The notes: a model not told the origin generated them from the sequence alone. Shown: positions 27,542 through 35,490, counted from the stretch's first letter. The stretch: DNA of 64,000 nt from Ancylobacter dichloromethanicus (GCF_018390645.1 NZ_JAHBGC010000052.1:83833-147832), one strand, 5' to 3'. Translations and numbers: made by a program.

Positions 27542-28467
27542 GCCACCGGCTCACCGTGAAAGAAGCGATGGAACGCCGCATAGATCAGGTCGGGGCGGTG
27601 CTCGGCCGGGTAATGGCCGGTCGGCACCGGCAGGCCGACAAGGTCGTCCGCCCATTCCGACCACGCTTCCACCGGCTTGAAGTGGCGTCCGCAATGGCTG
27701 TTGGTACCCCAGATGACCAGGGTCGGGCAGGTGATCCTGCGCTTGCCGTAATCGGCCGTGTCCATGTCGAGGTCGACGGTGATGGTGGCGCGGTAATCCT
27801 CGCAGACGGCGTGGATCTGCTCCGGCGTGGCGCAGCGGACATACTCCTCCATCGCCTCCGGGGTGAAGATGTCGAGGCCGACGCCCTTCTTGTTGAGCTT
27901 GTAGCGCATGTAGTAGTCGAGGTCGGCGCCGAGCAGGTTCTCCGGGAACGGCGCCTTCTGCGCCATGAAGAACCAGTGATAGCTCTCGCGTGCCCAGCCG
28001 AGCGTGATGTTGTTCAGCACATGGTGGGTCGGCACGATGTCGAGCGCGGCGTAGCGGGTGATACGCTCGGGCCGGTCGAGGCACATGCGGAAGCCGACGC
28101 GCGCGCCGCGATCATGGCCGGCGATGGCGAAATTCTGGTGGCCGAGCGCATCCATCACGTCGAAGGCGTCCTCGCCGATCGCGCGGAACGAATAGCCGGA
28201 GTGATCCTCGCCGCCATAAGGCTTGGAGCTGTCGCCATAGCCGCGCATGTCGATGGCGACCACCGAGAAGTCGCGCGCCAGCGAGGGGGCGACCTTGTGC
28301 CAGCTCACCAGCGTCAGCGGGTTGCCATGGATGAGCAGCAGCGGCGGCCCCTCGCCGGCGGTCGCCACATTGATCTCGGCGCCACGGGTCTTGATGCGCT
28401 GGAAGGTGAAGCCCTCCATCAGGCGCGTGGTCGGGACGAGTTCGGGAACGGCTTCTGCGACGGTCAT
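27538..28467 (-). CDS. alpha/beta hydrolase, haloacetate (fluoroacetate) dehalogenase-like
   Basis: A 309-residue alpha/beta hydrolase. Residues assigned in fluoroacetate dehalogenases have counterparts: oxyanion segment HGNP (48-51), nucleophile Asp119 in GHDRGAR, carboxylate-binding Arg120 and Arg123, acid Asp143 (LDIVPT), halide-pocket His164-Trp165 (YHW) and Tyr225 (CEDYRAT), and general base His285 (TGHYPAE). The ENLLGAD and MRYKL segments are also family-typical. Family enzymes hydrolyse haloacetates to glycolate. Bulkier substrates are possible, and related epoxide hydrolases share the fold. It leads a two-gene transcript with the rhodanese protein. Its promoter carries the same 14-base operator as ttuC, which links it to the carboxylate regulon. 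Confidence 0.85.
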   Translation of the reverse strand: MTVAEAVPELVPTTRLMEGFTFQRIKTRGAEINVATAGEGPPLLLIHGNPLTLVSWHKVAPSLARDFSVVAIDMRGYGDSSKPYGGEDHSGYSFRAIGEDAFDVMDALGHQNFAIAGHDRGARVGFRMCLDRPERITRYAALDIVPTHHVLNNITLGWARESYHWFFMAQKAPFPENLLGADLDYYMRYKLNKKGVGLDIFTPEAMEEYVRCATPEQIHAVCEDYRATITVDLDMDTADYGKRRITCPTLVIWGTNSHCGRHFKPVEAWSEWADDLVGLPVPTGHYPAEHRPDLIYAAFHRFFHGEPVA

Positions 28468-28511
28468 GGGCGCCTCCTCCAGAGTGCGGACGGATCTAAG
28501 CTATGGTTGCC

Positions 28512-28525
28512 AACTGTCAACAATT
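28512..28525. promoter_or_regulatory. GntR/FCD-type operator upstream of the dehalogenase-like hydrolase
   Basis: AACTGTCAACAATT, 45 bases before the hydrolase start and identical over 14 bases to the site upstream of ttuC (13831). Confidence 0.65.
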
Positions 28526-28755
28526 TGATGGCAAAAGGCAAGGGTGGCCTCTGGCTTCCAGCCAAATGGCGGCACTGACGACACAAGTATCGATTGTCGG
28601 CGAAATATGTGCCCTGCGGCCGGTTCAAGCGTGCCTGGTCGGGGGCGCGGCACCGCGCTCCGGCGGGTGACGGGGCCACTCCTACGAGAAGCTGCTGGCG
28701 CGCCACCAGTCCGCGACCGGCGGCGAGCGAGACGCTGCGGGCGGGTATCCGCATT

Positions 28756-28797
28756 TATACTTGCAATTAAACGATTGCATTTTATTGCAAATATAAT
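28756..28797 (+). promoter_or_regulatory. A/T-rich promoter/operator region of the BigR-type sulfide operon
   Basis: A sharply A/T-rich stretch in the 378-base gap 28468-28845. It holds three TTGCA elements and a TATAAT box (28792-28797) upstream of the DUF2892 gene. It is the best candidate for the target of the BigR-type repressor encoded downstream. I could not match a known BigR box exactly. Confidence 0.4.
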
Positions 28798-28845
28798 AGC
28801 TATGGGTCGGCAGGAACGGACCTGCCAGCGCCCAGGAAACCCGCC

Positions 28846-29049
28846 ATGACCCGCAACATCGGACCCGTCGACAAGGCCGTCCGCATCGTCCTCGGCCTCG
28901 TCCTGCTCTCGCTCATTTTCGTGCTGGAAGGCGATCTGCGCTGGATCGGGCTTGTCGGCCTCGTGCCGCTGCTGACCGCGCTGATGGGCAATTGCCCGCT
29001 CTATTCCGTGTTCGGTCTCTCCACCTGCCCGCTGACCGGACGCAAGTGA
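28846..29049 (+). CDS. DUF2892 (YgaP-like) inner-membrane protein
   Basis: A 67-residue protein starting MTRNIGPVDKAVRIVLGLVL. It has two hydrophobic helices (IVLGLVLLSLIFVLEG and WIGLVGLVPLLTALMG) joined by a short turn, then a C-terminal NCPLYSVFGLSTCP motif with two Cys. This is the membrane part of YgaP, which in other bacteria is fused to a rhodanese; here it is free-standing. It is the first gene of a run with a persulfide-dioxygenase-like hydrolase, a BigR-type repressor and YeeE-type proteins, so it probably works in sulfide or persulfide handling at the inner membrane. Confidence 0.88.
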   Translation: MTRNIGPVDKAVRIVLGLVLLSLIFVLEGDLRWIGLVGLVPLLTALMGNCPLYSVFGLSTCPLTGRK

Positions 29050-29084
29050 GGCCGGCCCGGCGCCGCCGAAGGAAGGAACCCGCC

Positions 29085-29966
29085 ATGACGCAGAAGCCGG
29101 AAGTGACCGGATTTTTCGACCCGCGTACCTGGTCGATCCAGTATGTCGTCGCCGACCCGGCGACGATGGCCTGTGCGATTGTCGACCCGGTCCGCGATTT
29201 CGACGAGAAGTCGGGCCAGACCGCCACCATCAATGCCGACCGGATGCTCGAATTCGTGCGCGAGCGCGGGTACACGGTAGCGTGGATTCTCGACACCCAT
29301 CCGCATGCGGACCATTTCTCGGCCGCCCATTACCTGAAGGCGCAGACCGGCGCGCCAACGGCCATCGGCGAAAGGGTGAAGGATGTCCAGAAGCTCTGGA
29401 AGGGCTTCTACAACTGGCCGGACTTCCCCGCCGACGGCTCGCAATGGGACCGTCTGTTCGCGGATGGCGACACGTTCAAGGTCGGCGACATCGACGCGCG
29501 GGTGATGTTCTCGCCCGGCCATACGCTGGCCTCGATCACCTATGTGATCGGCGACGCCGCCTTCGTGCACGACACGCTGTTCATGCCGGACAGCGGCACG
29601 GCGCGGGCGGATTTTCCCGGCGGCAGCGCCCGGGTGCTGTGGAAGTCGATCCAGGCCATTCTGGCGCTTCCCGACGAGACCCGCATCTTCACCGGCCATG
29701 ACTACCAGCCAGGCGGGCGCGAGCCCCGATGGGAATCGACCGTCGCCGAGCAGAAGGCGGAAAATATCCACATGGCGCGCTGCCGGAGCGAGGAGGCATT
29801 CGTCGCCATCCGCGAGGCCCGCGACCGCAGCCTTGCCATGCCCAAGCTGATCCTGCACTCGTTGCAGATCAACACCAATGGAGGACGGCTGCCGGAGCCG
29901 GAATCGAACGGGATAAGCTATCTCAAGATCCCGCTCGACCTGCTCAAGGGAGCCGTCTGGGACTGA
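29085..29966 (+). CDS. MBL-fold metallo-hydrolase, persulfide dioxygenase-like (Blh/ETHE1-like)
   Basis: This 293-residue metallo-beta-lactamase-fold protein has the metal motif THPHADH (HxHxDH), the later FSPGHTLASI and HDTLFMPDSGTARADFPGG, and a final TGHDYQPGG. The DSGTARADFPGG segment is characteristic of persulfide dioxygenases and of the Blh proteins found in BigR operons, which oxidise glutathione persulfide to sulfite. The ATG at 29085 has a purine-rich RBS (GGAAGGAACC). A longer in-frame start at 28992 would overlap the DUF2892 gene and is not conserved. It lies 35 bases after DUF2892 and 20 bases before the repressor gene, so it is part of one operon. Confidence 0.92.
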   Translation: MTQKPEVTGFFDPRTWSIQYVVADPATMACAIVDPVRDFDEKSGQTATINADRMLEFVRERGYTVAWILDTHPHADHFSAAHYLKAQTGAPTAIGERVKDVQKLWKGFYNWPDFPADGSQWDRLFADGDTFKVGDIDARVMFSPGHTLASITYVIGDAAFVHDTLFMPDSGTARADFPGGSARVLWKSIQAILALPDETRIFTGHDYQPGGREPRWESTVAEQKAENIHMARCRSEEAFVAIREARDRSLAMPKLILHSLQINTNGGRLPEPESNGISYLKIPLDLLKGAVWD

Positions 29967-29986
29967 CGTCATCCGGGACCGACACC

Positions 29987-30322
29987 ATGCTGGACACGCT
30001 CACCGGCGGCGCCGCCGACATGAAGGCCCGGGTCGACGAGGCCTCGGCCTTTCTCAAGACGCTGTCCAATCCCGACCGGCTGATGGTGGCCTGCGCGCTG
30101 GTGGAGGGCGAGCGTTCGGTGCGCGAGCTGGAGGAGCTTCTCGGCATCCGCCAGCCCGGCCTGTCGCAGCAGATCGCCGGGCTGCGCGCGGCGGGGCTGA
30201 TCGCCGGCCGCAAGGAGGGCAAGCAGGTTTTCTACCGGCTGGCCGACCCGCGCGTCGAAACCTTCATCTCCACCATGCACGCCCTGTTCTGCGCGCCGGA
30301 CACGGGCACGGGAAAGCGATAG
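29987..30322 (+). CDS. bigR: ArsR-family persulfide-sensing repressor (BigR/SqrR type)
   Basis: A 111-residue winged-helix regulator with the recognition region RELEELLGIRQPGLSQQIAGL and wing GRKEGKQVFYRL. Cys36 (VACALVEG) and Cys102 (ALFCAP) are 66 residues apart, the same spacing as the redox Cys pair of BigR (42 and 108 in Xylella, from memory). In BigR/SqrR proteins this pair forms a di- or polysulfide bridge on exposure to sulfide and releases the operator. The gene is the third of the operon and probably represses the promoter near 28790. The ATG at 29987 gives the family length; longer frames are shadows. Confidence 0.9.
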   Translation: MLDTLTGGAADMKARVDEASAFLKTLSNPDRLMVACALVEGERSVRELEELLGIRQPGLSQQIAGLRAAGLIAGRKEGKQVFYRLADPRVETFISTMHALFCAPDTGTGKR

Positions 30323-30326
30323 CCTC

Positions 30327-30773
30327 ATGACCGAATTCACCCCGCTCGCCTCCTTGCTCGGCGGCGCGCTCATCGGCCTCAGCGCCGTGCTGATGATGCT
30401 GGCGGAAGGCCGCATCGCCGGCATCAGCGGCATCGCCAGCCGGCTGCTTCCCCCTTATGCCGACGATTCCTCCGCGGAGAGGTCGGCCGTCGCCGGCCGG
30501 CTGGCCTTCGTCGCCGGGCTGGTCGCGGCGCCCTTCCTCTATACGGCGGTCACCGGCGCGGCGGTGGTGCAGGCGGTGTCGGCGAATTTCGCGCTGATGG
30601 CCATCGCCGGCCTGCTGGTCGGCTTTGGCTCGGTGTGGGGTTCGGGCTGCACCTCGGGGCATGGCGTGTGCGGGCTCGCGCGCCTGTCGCGGCGCTCCTT
30701 CGTCGCCACCGGCGTGTTCATGGCGGTGGGCTTTGCGACCGTCTATGTCGTGCGTCACGTGATCGGAGGCTGA
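30327..30773 (+). CDS. YeeE/YedE family protein, first half (PmpA-like sulfur-compound channel)
   Basis: A 148-residue membrane protein with four hydrophobic segments and the diagnostic GFGSVWGSGCTSGHGVCGLA, whose Cys residues in related TsuA channels relay thiosulfate or sulfane sulfur. This short form forms half of a YeeE-type transporter, together with the next gene. It starts 4 bases after the BigR stop and ends 4 bases before the next start, so the unit is polycistronic. Confidence 0.92.
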   Translation: MTEFTPLASLLGGALIGLSAVLMMLAEGRIAGISGIASRLLPPYADDSSAERSAVAGRLAFVAGLVAAPFLYTAVTGAAVVQAVSANFALMAIAGLLVGFGSVWGSGCTSGHGVCGLARLSRRSFVATGVFMAVGFATVYVVRHVIGG

Positions 30774-30777
30774 GGGC

Positions 30778-31194
30778 ATGTCGATCCTGGTCAATCTCGG
30801 CCTCGGCTTGCTGTTCGGCTTCGGCCTCATCGTTTCGGGCATGAGCAACCCGGCCAAGGTGCTGAATTTCCTCGATCTGTTCGGCACGTTCGATCCATCA
30901 CTCGCCTTCGTCATGGGTGGGGCGGTGATTGTCGCCTTCATCGGCTTCCGGCTGGTGCTGGCGCGCGACCGGCCGCTGCTGACGCCGCGCTTCCACTTGC
31001 CGACCCGTACCGATATTGACGCAAGGCTGTTGGTCGGGCCGGCGCTGTTCGGTCTGGGCTGGGGGCTGGGCGGATTCTGTCCCGGCCCGGCCCTGACCGC
31101 GCTGGGGCTTGCCGCGCCGGGTACGCTGGCCTTCGTTCCCGCCATGGTGGCGGGCATGTGGGCGGCGCGCCTTCTGGCCGGGCGCCGAGTCTGA
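30778..31194 (+). CDS. YeeE/YedE (DUF6691) family protein, second half (PmpB-like)
   Basis: A 138-residue membrane protein with four hydrophobic stretches. Family motifs are GFGLIVSGMSNPAKVLNFLDLFG and, near the C-terminus, GWGLGGFCPGPALTALG with a conserved Cys. It pairs with the preceding YeeE half to form a sulfur-compound permease. In other BigR operons such pairs follow blh and bigR. A few bases separate the two genes, and the TehA/SLAC1-like gene follows. Confidence 0.92.
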   Translation: MSILVNLGLGLLFGFGLIVSGMSNPAKVLNFLDLFGTFDPSLAFVMGGAVIVAFIGFRLVLARDRPLLTPRFHLPTRTDIDARLLVGPALFGLGWGLGGFCPGPALTALGLAAPGTLAFVPAMVAGMWAARLLAGRRV

Positions 31195-31226
31195 CGCGGC
31201 GTCATATCGACCGGAAGGGGTGGAGC

Positions 31227-32189
31227 GTGGGGAAAAACAACTGGCTGCCGATCGTGCCGGTCTCCTTCTTCGGCATCGTGCTGGGGCTGTGCGGGCTGGG
31301 CGGAAGCTGGCGCGCGGCACATGCGCTGTGGGGAACGCCAGCCCTGATCGGCGAGGCCTTCATGGCGGCGGGTGCGCTGGTCTGGGCGGCCATGCTGCTG
31401 CTCTATGTCCTCAAATGGAGCCTCGCCCGCCCCGCCGCGCTGGAGGAACTCTGCCATCCCGTGCAGTCCGGATTCATCGGGCTGGCCGGTGTGGCGACAC
31501 TGCTGGTCAGCATTGCCGCAGCGCCCTATGCGCGTGGCGTCGCCGTGGCCCTGCTGCTGGCCGGCGCGGCCTTCACCGTCGGTTTCGGCATCTGGCGCAC
31601 GGGCGATTTGTGGCGCGGCGAGCGCGATCCGGCGGCGGCGACGCCGGTGATGTACCTGCCGCTGGTCGCCGGCAGCTTCGTCACTGGCACCGCCTGCGGG
31701 GTGCTGGGCTTCACCGATTGGGGGCAATTGGCGTTCGGCGCCGGCCTGTTCTCGTGGCTCGCCATGGAATCGGTGCTGCTCAACCGCTTCCAGCATGGGG
31801 CGGCGCTGCCGCCGGCGCAGCGGCCGACGCTGGGCATTCAACTGGCGCCGCCGGTGGTCGGGGCGGTGACCTATCTGAGCCTGACCTCGGACGGGCCCGA
31901 CATCTTCGCCCAGGCCCTGGTCGGCTACGGGCTGCTCCAGCTCCTGCTGATCGCCCGGCTGCTGCCCTGGATCCTGCGCCAGCCGCTCTCGGCGGCCTAT
32001 TGGGCCTTTACCTTCGGGCTCACCGCGCTGGCGACCTCGACCCTGCAACTGGTGGAGCGCGGTGCCTCGGGGGCGCTGGCGACGCTGGCGCCGCTGCTGC
32101 TCGCCCTCGCCTCGGGCGTGGTCGTGCTCACCTCCCTGCACAGCCTCTGGCAGCTGGCGAGCGGTCGCCTGTTGCCGAAGCCGGCGTAA
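31227..32189 (+). CDS. TehA/SLAC1-family (TDT) anion transporter
   Basis: A 320-residue membrane protein with ten predicted helices. The first segment, LPIVPVSFFGIVLGLCGLGG, resembles the start of TehA, and EELCHPVQSGFIGL is the TehA HPV motif after the second helix. The C-terminal QLVERGASGALATLAP region is also typical. TehA/SLAC1 proteins are channels or exporters for small anions (chloride, nitrate, sulfite, dicarboxylates). In this sulfide operon, sulfite export after persulfide oxidation is a reasonable guess. I chose the GTG at 31227, preceded by GGAAGGGG. A longer frame from 31158 would overlap the YeeE gene. A GC-rich hairpin follows at 32201-32235. Confidence 0.85.
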   Translation: MGKNNWLPIVPVSFFGIVLGLCGLGGSWRAAHALWGTPALIGEAFMAAGALVWAAMLLLYVLKWSLARPAALEELCHPVQSGFIGLAGVATLLVSIAAAPYARGVAVALLLAGAAFTVGFGIWRTGDLWRGERDPAAATPVMYLPLVAGSFVTGTACGVLGFTDWGQLAFGAGLFSWLAMESVLLNRFQHGAALPPAQRPTLGIQLAPPVVGAVTYLSLTSDGPDIFAQALVGYGLLQLLLIARLLPWILRQPLSAAYWAFTFGLTALATSTLQLVERGASGALATLAPLLLALASGVVVLTSLHSLWQLASGRLLPKPA

Positions 32190-32200
32190 CCCCGCGCGAC

Positions 32201-32235
32201 GCCCGCCCGCCCGAGCGGCTGGACGGCGGGCGGGC
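32201..32235. terminator. GC-rich hairpin after the sulfide operon
   Basis: An 11-base perfect stem (GCCCGCCCGCC / GGCGGGCGGGC) with a 13-base loop and no T run. It lies between the TehA-like gene and the HAD gene, and may separate the two operons. Confidence 0.5.
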
Positions 32236-32254
32236 GGAGGGCTAGACCGCTGGC

Positions 32255-32947
32255 ATGGAGCCCGCGCTCATCATCTTCGATTGCGATGGCGTGCTGATCG
32301 ACAGCGAGACGCTCGCTGCGGGCGCGCTGATCGACGCGCTGTCCCATCGCGGCATCGAGGTCGATCTCGATTTCGTGGCGCGCCATTTCATCGGGCGTGC
32401 CTTTCCCGTCATCCTGACCGAGGTGAAGGCGCGCTTCGGCGTCGACCTGCCGCCGCCTTTCGAGGAGGACTACCGCAGCCGGCTGCTGGCCGCCTTCGAG
32501 GCCGGGCTCGCCCCCATGGAAGGCGCGGTCGAGACGCTGGCGGCGCTGCGTGTGCCGTTCTGTGTCGCGACTTCGTCCAGTCCGCCGCGCCTCGCCGCCT
32601 CGCTGCGCCTCGTCGGGCTGGACGGGGTGTTCGCCGGCCGCGCCTTCACCGCCTCGCAGGTGGCGCGCGGCAAGCCGGCGCCGGACCTGTTTCTGCACGC
32701 CGCGGCGCGGATGGGGGCGGACCCGGCCGCCTGCGTGGTGGTGGAGGACAGTGCGGCGGGGGTGGTCGCAGGGCTTGCCGCCGGCATGGAGGTTTGGCAT
32801 TTCGTCGGCGGCGGTCATTTCGCTGTCATGGACATGCCGCTGCCCGCCGGCGTGACGCCGCATCGTCGTTTCGCGCGGTTTGCCGACATCCGGGCAGCGA
32901 GGCCAGAACTTTTCAACGTGCCGGCCGGCACGGCAGACCCGACATGA
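32255..32947 (+). CDS. HAD-IA family hydrolase (sugar phosphatase-like)
   Basis: A 230-residue haloacid-dehalogenase-superfamily phosphatase with all four motifs: FDCDGVLIDSE (nucleophile Asp), VATSSSP (Thr/Ser), ARGKPAPDLF (Lys) and VVEDSAAGVVAG (acidic pair). A helical cap lies at about residues 17-85. Cap type IA proteins often dephosphorylate sugar or polyol phosphates. Its stop overlaps the start of the SorC-type regulator by four bases. It heads the sorbitol/mannitol gene block, where a matching phosphatase could remove misphosphorylated or inhibitory hexitol phosphates. That role is inferred. Confidence 0.9.
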   Translation: MEPALIIFDCDGVLIDSETLAAGALIDALSHRGIEVDLDFVARHFIGRAFPVILTEVKARFGVDLPPPFEEDYRSRLLAAFEAGLAPMEGAVETLAALRVPFCVATSSSPPRLAASLRLVGLDGVFAGRAFTASQVARGKPAPDLFLHAAARMGADPAACVVVEDSAAGVVAGLAAGMEVWHFVGGGHFAVMDMPLPAGVTPHRRFARFADIRAARPELFNVPAGTADPT

Positions 32948-33903
32948 GCATGACGCCCGACAGCGACGCATCCATCGACGACCAGGCGGCCCGGGCGGCC
33001 TGGCTCTATTATGTCGGCGGCCTGACGCAGGACCAGATCGCCAGCGAGATGGGGCTGTCGCGCCAGCGCGCGCAACGGCTGGTCAGCCGCGCCGTAGGAG
33101 CCGGGCTGATCCATGTGCGGCTCAACCATCACCTCGCCCGCTGCGTCGAGCTGGAGGCGGCGCTGCGCGAGCGGTTCAGGCTGGTGCGCTGCCGGGTGAT
33201 GCCCGGCCTCGGGCCGGGGCGCGACCCGGTGCGTTCCATCGCCCCGGCGGCAGCGGAGGAGATGGAGCGGGTGCTGGCCGAGCGCGGTTCGCGCGTCATC
33301 GCGCTCGGGACCGGACGGGCCCTGCGCGGCATGGTGGACGCGCTGAGCCCGGTGGAGGCACCGCAGCACCGGCTGGTGTCGCTGCTCGGCAATATCGCCC
33401 TCGACGGCTCGGCCTCCTATTTCGAGGTCATCATGCGGCTCGCCGAGAAGGTGCGGGCGCCGCATTATCCGATGCCGGTTCCCGTGCTGGTCGACACGGT
33501 CGAGGAGAATCTGACGCTGCAGTCGCTCGGCGCCGTGCGCAAGGTGCGCGGGCTGGCGCAGGCGGCCGACGTCACCTTTGTCGGCGTCGGCCAGATGAGC
33601 GACGACGCGCCGCTGATGACCGATGGCTTCCTCACCCTGGACGAACTGCACGAGATTCAGCGCGCCGGTGCGGCGGGCGAGGTGGCCGGCTGGATCTATG
33701 ATGGTGAGGGGCGCTATCTCGACCTCGCCCTCAACGCCCGCCTGACCGGCGTGCGGGTGGAGATCGCCACGCCGGAGCGTCCGGTGATCGGCATCGCCGC
33801 CGGTGCTGCGAAGGTCGTCGCGCTGAAGGCCGCACTGACCTCGGGCATCGTCAACGGCCTGGTGACCGATGAGCCCACGGCGGCCGCCGTCCTCGCGGGC
33901 TGA
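32944..33903 (+). CDS. SorC/DeoR-type sugar-binding transcriptional regulator (SmoC-like)
   Basis: A 319-residue SorC-family regulator. An N-terminal sigma70-like helix-turn-helix (GGLTQDQIASEMGLSRQRAQ) is followed by a sugar-binding effector domain from about residue 60 to the end (ALGTGRALRGMV, LVSLLGNIALDGSASYFEV, ADVTFVGVGQM, VIGIAAGAAKVVALKAAL). It probably responds to a phosphorylated or free hexitol. A direct repeat, TATTTGCCCA/TATTTGCTCA (34103 and 34122), upstream of the transporter genes is a candidate operator. It overlaps the HAD gene by 4 bases. Confidence 0.92.
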   Translation: MSMTPDSDASIDDQAARAAWLYYVGGLTQDQIASEMGLSRQRAQRLVSRAVGAGLIHVRLNHHLARCVELEAALRERFRLVRCRVMPGLGPGRDPVRSIAPAAAEEMERVLAERGSRVIALGTGRALRGMVDALSPVEAPQHRLVSLLGNIALDGSASYFEVIMRLAEKVRAPHYPMPVPVLVDTVEENLTLQSLGAVRKVRGLAQAADVTFVGVGQMSDDAPLMTDGFLTLDELHEIQRAGAAGEVAGWIYDGEGRYLDLALNARLTGVRVEIATPERPVIGIAAGAAKVVALKAALTSGIVNGLVTDEPTAAAVLAG

Positions 33904-34102
33904 GCTGGGCGTTCTGAATCCGGCCGCGCACACGCGCATGTGAGCCGCGCACCGCGTGCCGGAAGGGCATGCCGGGTGCACAATAAAGCGGCCCGAAATC
34001 CTATCTTGATACCTGAATGCGCGCCTGTGCGTTCAAAGGCGGGGCCGCGTGCTCGCGTGTGCAGCATCGAATTCACTTGACGCCCGCTTGGGTGAGCGTG
34101 AG

Positions 34103-34131
34103 TATTTGCCCATACGGCGATTATTTGCTCA
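34103..34131 (+). promoter_or_regulatory. candidate SorC-type operator: direct repeat upstream of smoE
   Basis: TATTTGCCCA (34103-34112) and TATTTGCTCA (34122-34131), 19 bases apart in the same orientation and 26 bases before the smoE start. The rest of the gap 33904-34156 holds nothing I can assign. Confidence 0.45.
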
Positions 34132-34156
34132 AAGAACGCCGAAAGGGAGGAGAGCT

Positions 34157-35479
34157 ATGACCGTGACATTCCGCACCCTCGCGGGTGCTTCGCTGGTGGT
34201 TGCCCTGATGGGCACGGCCTCGGCGCAGACGACCATCACCGTCGCCACCGTGAACAATGGCGACATGATCCGCATGCAGCGCCTGACCCCCGAATTCAAC
34301 GCCCTGCACCCCGACATCAAGGTCAACTGGGTGACGCTGGAAGAGAACGTGCTGCGCCAGCGCGTGACCACCGACATCGCCTCCAGGGGCGGCCAGTATG
34401 ACGTGCTGACCATCGGCAATTACGAAGTGCCGATCTGGGCCAAGCAGGGCTGGCTGATGCCGTTGGAGAATCTCGGCGCCGATTACGACCAGGCCGACCT
34501 TCTGCCACAGGTGGCGCAGGGCCTCACTGTCGACGGCAAGCTTCACGCCGTGCCGTTCTACGCCGAAAGCTCCATGCTCATGTACCGCACCGACCTTCTG
34601 GAGAAGGCGGGGCTGAAGATGCCTGAAAATCCCGACTGGGATTTCATCGCCGAAGCCGCCCAGAAGATGACCGACAAGGGCGCCGGCATCTACGGCATCT
34701 GCCTGCGCGGCAAGGCCGGCTGGGGCGAGAACATGGCGTTCCTCACCTCTATGAACAATTCCATGGGCGGGCGCTGGTTCGACATGGAATGGAAGCCGCA
34801 GTTCAACGCTCCCGAGTGGAAGAAGACCCTCGATACCTATCTGAACCTGATGAAGGAATACGGCCCGCCCGGCGCCTCCTCCAACGGCTTCAACGAGAAC
34901 CTCGCGCTGTTCCAGACCGGCAAATGCGGCATGTGGATCGACGCCACCGTCGCCGCCTCCTTCATCTCCGACCCGAAGGAATCGCAGGTTGCCGACAAGG
35001 TCGGCTTCGCCCCGGCCCCGGTGCGCAAGGGCGGCTCGAACCACGGCAACTGGCTGTGGTCGTGGAACCTCGCCATCCCGGCGACCACCTCCAAGGCGGA
35101 AGCCGCCAAGACCTTCGTCGCCTGGGCGACCTCGCCGGCCTACACCAAGCTGGTGGCCGAGAAGGACGGCATCGCCAACGTGCCGCCGGGCACGCGCACC
35201 TCGCTCTACAAGAACCCGGATTACCTGAAGGTCGCGCCCTTCGCCGAGATGACGCTGACGGCGATCGAGTCGGCCGACACCCAGAAGCCGTCCGATCTGG
35301 AAGTGCCCTATACGGGTGGCCAGTTCGTCGCGATCCCCGAGTTCCAGGCGATCGGCACGTCGGTGGGCCAGCAGTTCTCGGCCGCGCTCGCCGGCAAGGC
35401 GACCGCCGACCAGGCGCTCGCCGCCGCGCAGGCCCTGACCACCCGCGAGATGACCCGCGCCGGCTACCCTAAGAAGTAG
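34157..35479 (+). CDS. smoE: sorbitol/mannitol ABC transporter substrate-binding protein
   Basis: A 440-residue periplasmic solute-binding protein (extracellular solute-binding family 1). A Sec signal peptide (MTVTFRTLAGASLVVALMG, cleavage near ASA/QTTITV) precedes the mature domain. Conserved polyol-binding segments include TTDIASRGGQYDVLTIGNYE, PFYAESSMLMYRTDLLE and a late GNWLWSWNLAIPATT. In SmoE-type proteins these segments bind sorbitol and mannitol. The ATG at 34157 follows GGGAGGAGAGC. Permeases and the ATPase follow; a strong hairpin at 35491-35515 may allow more binding protein than permease to be made. Confidence 0.92.
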   Translation: MTVTFRTLAGASLVVALMGTASAQTTITVATVNNGDMIRMQRLTPEFNALHPDIKVNWVTLEENVLRQRVTTDIASRGGQYDVLTIGNYEVPIWAKQGWLMPLENLGADYDQADLLPQVAQGLTVDGKLHAVPFYAESSMLMYRTDLLEKAGLKMPENPDWDFIAEAAQKMTDKGAGIYGICLRGKAGWGENMAFLTSMNNSMGGRWFDMEWKPQFNAPEWKKTLDTYLNLMKEYGPPGASSNGFNENLALFQTGKCGMWIDATVAASFISDPKESQVADKVGFAPAPVRKGGSNHGNWLWSWNLAIPATTSKAEAAKTFVAWATSPAYTKLVAEKDGIANVPPGTRTSLYKNPDYLKVAPFAEMTLTAIESADTQKPSDLEVPYTGGQFVAIPEFQAIGTSVGQQFSAALAGKATADQALAAAQALTTREMTRAGYPKK

Positions 35480-35490
35480 GCCTCGGTTCC

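Noticed and set aside
30264-32141. Minus-strand open frame of over 600 codons across the YeeE/TehA genes
   Set aside because: Gln/Arg/His-rich shadow of the membrane-protein genes on the other strand.
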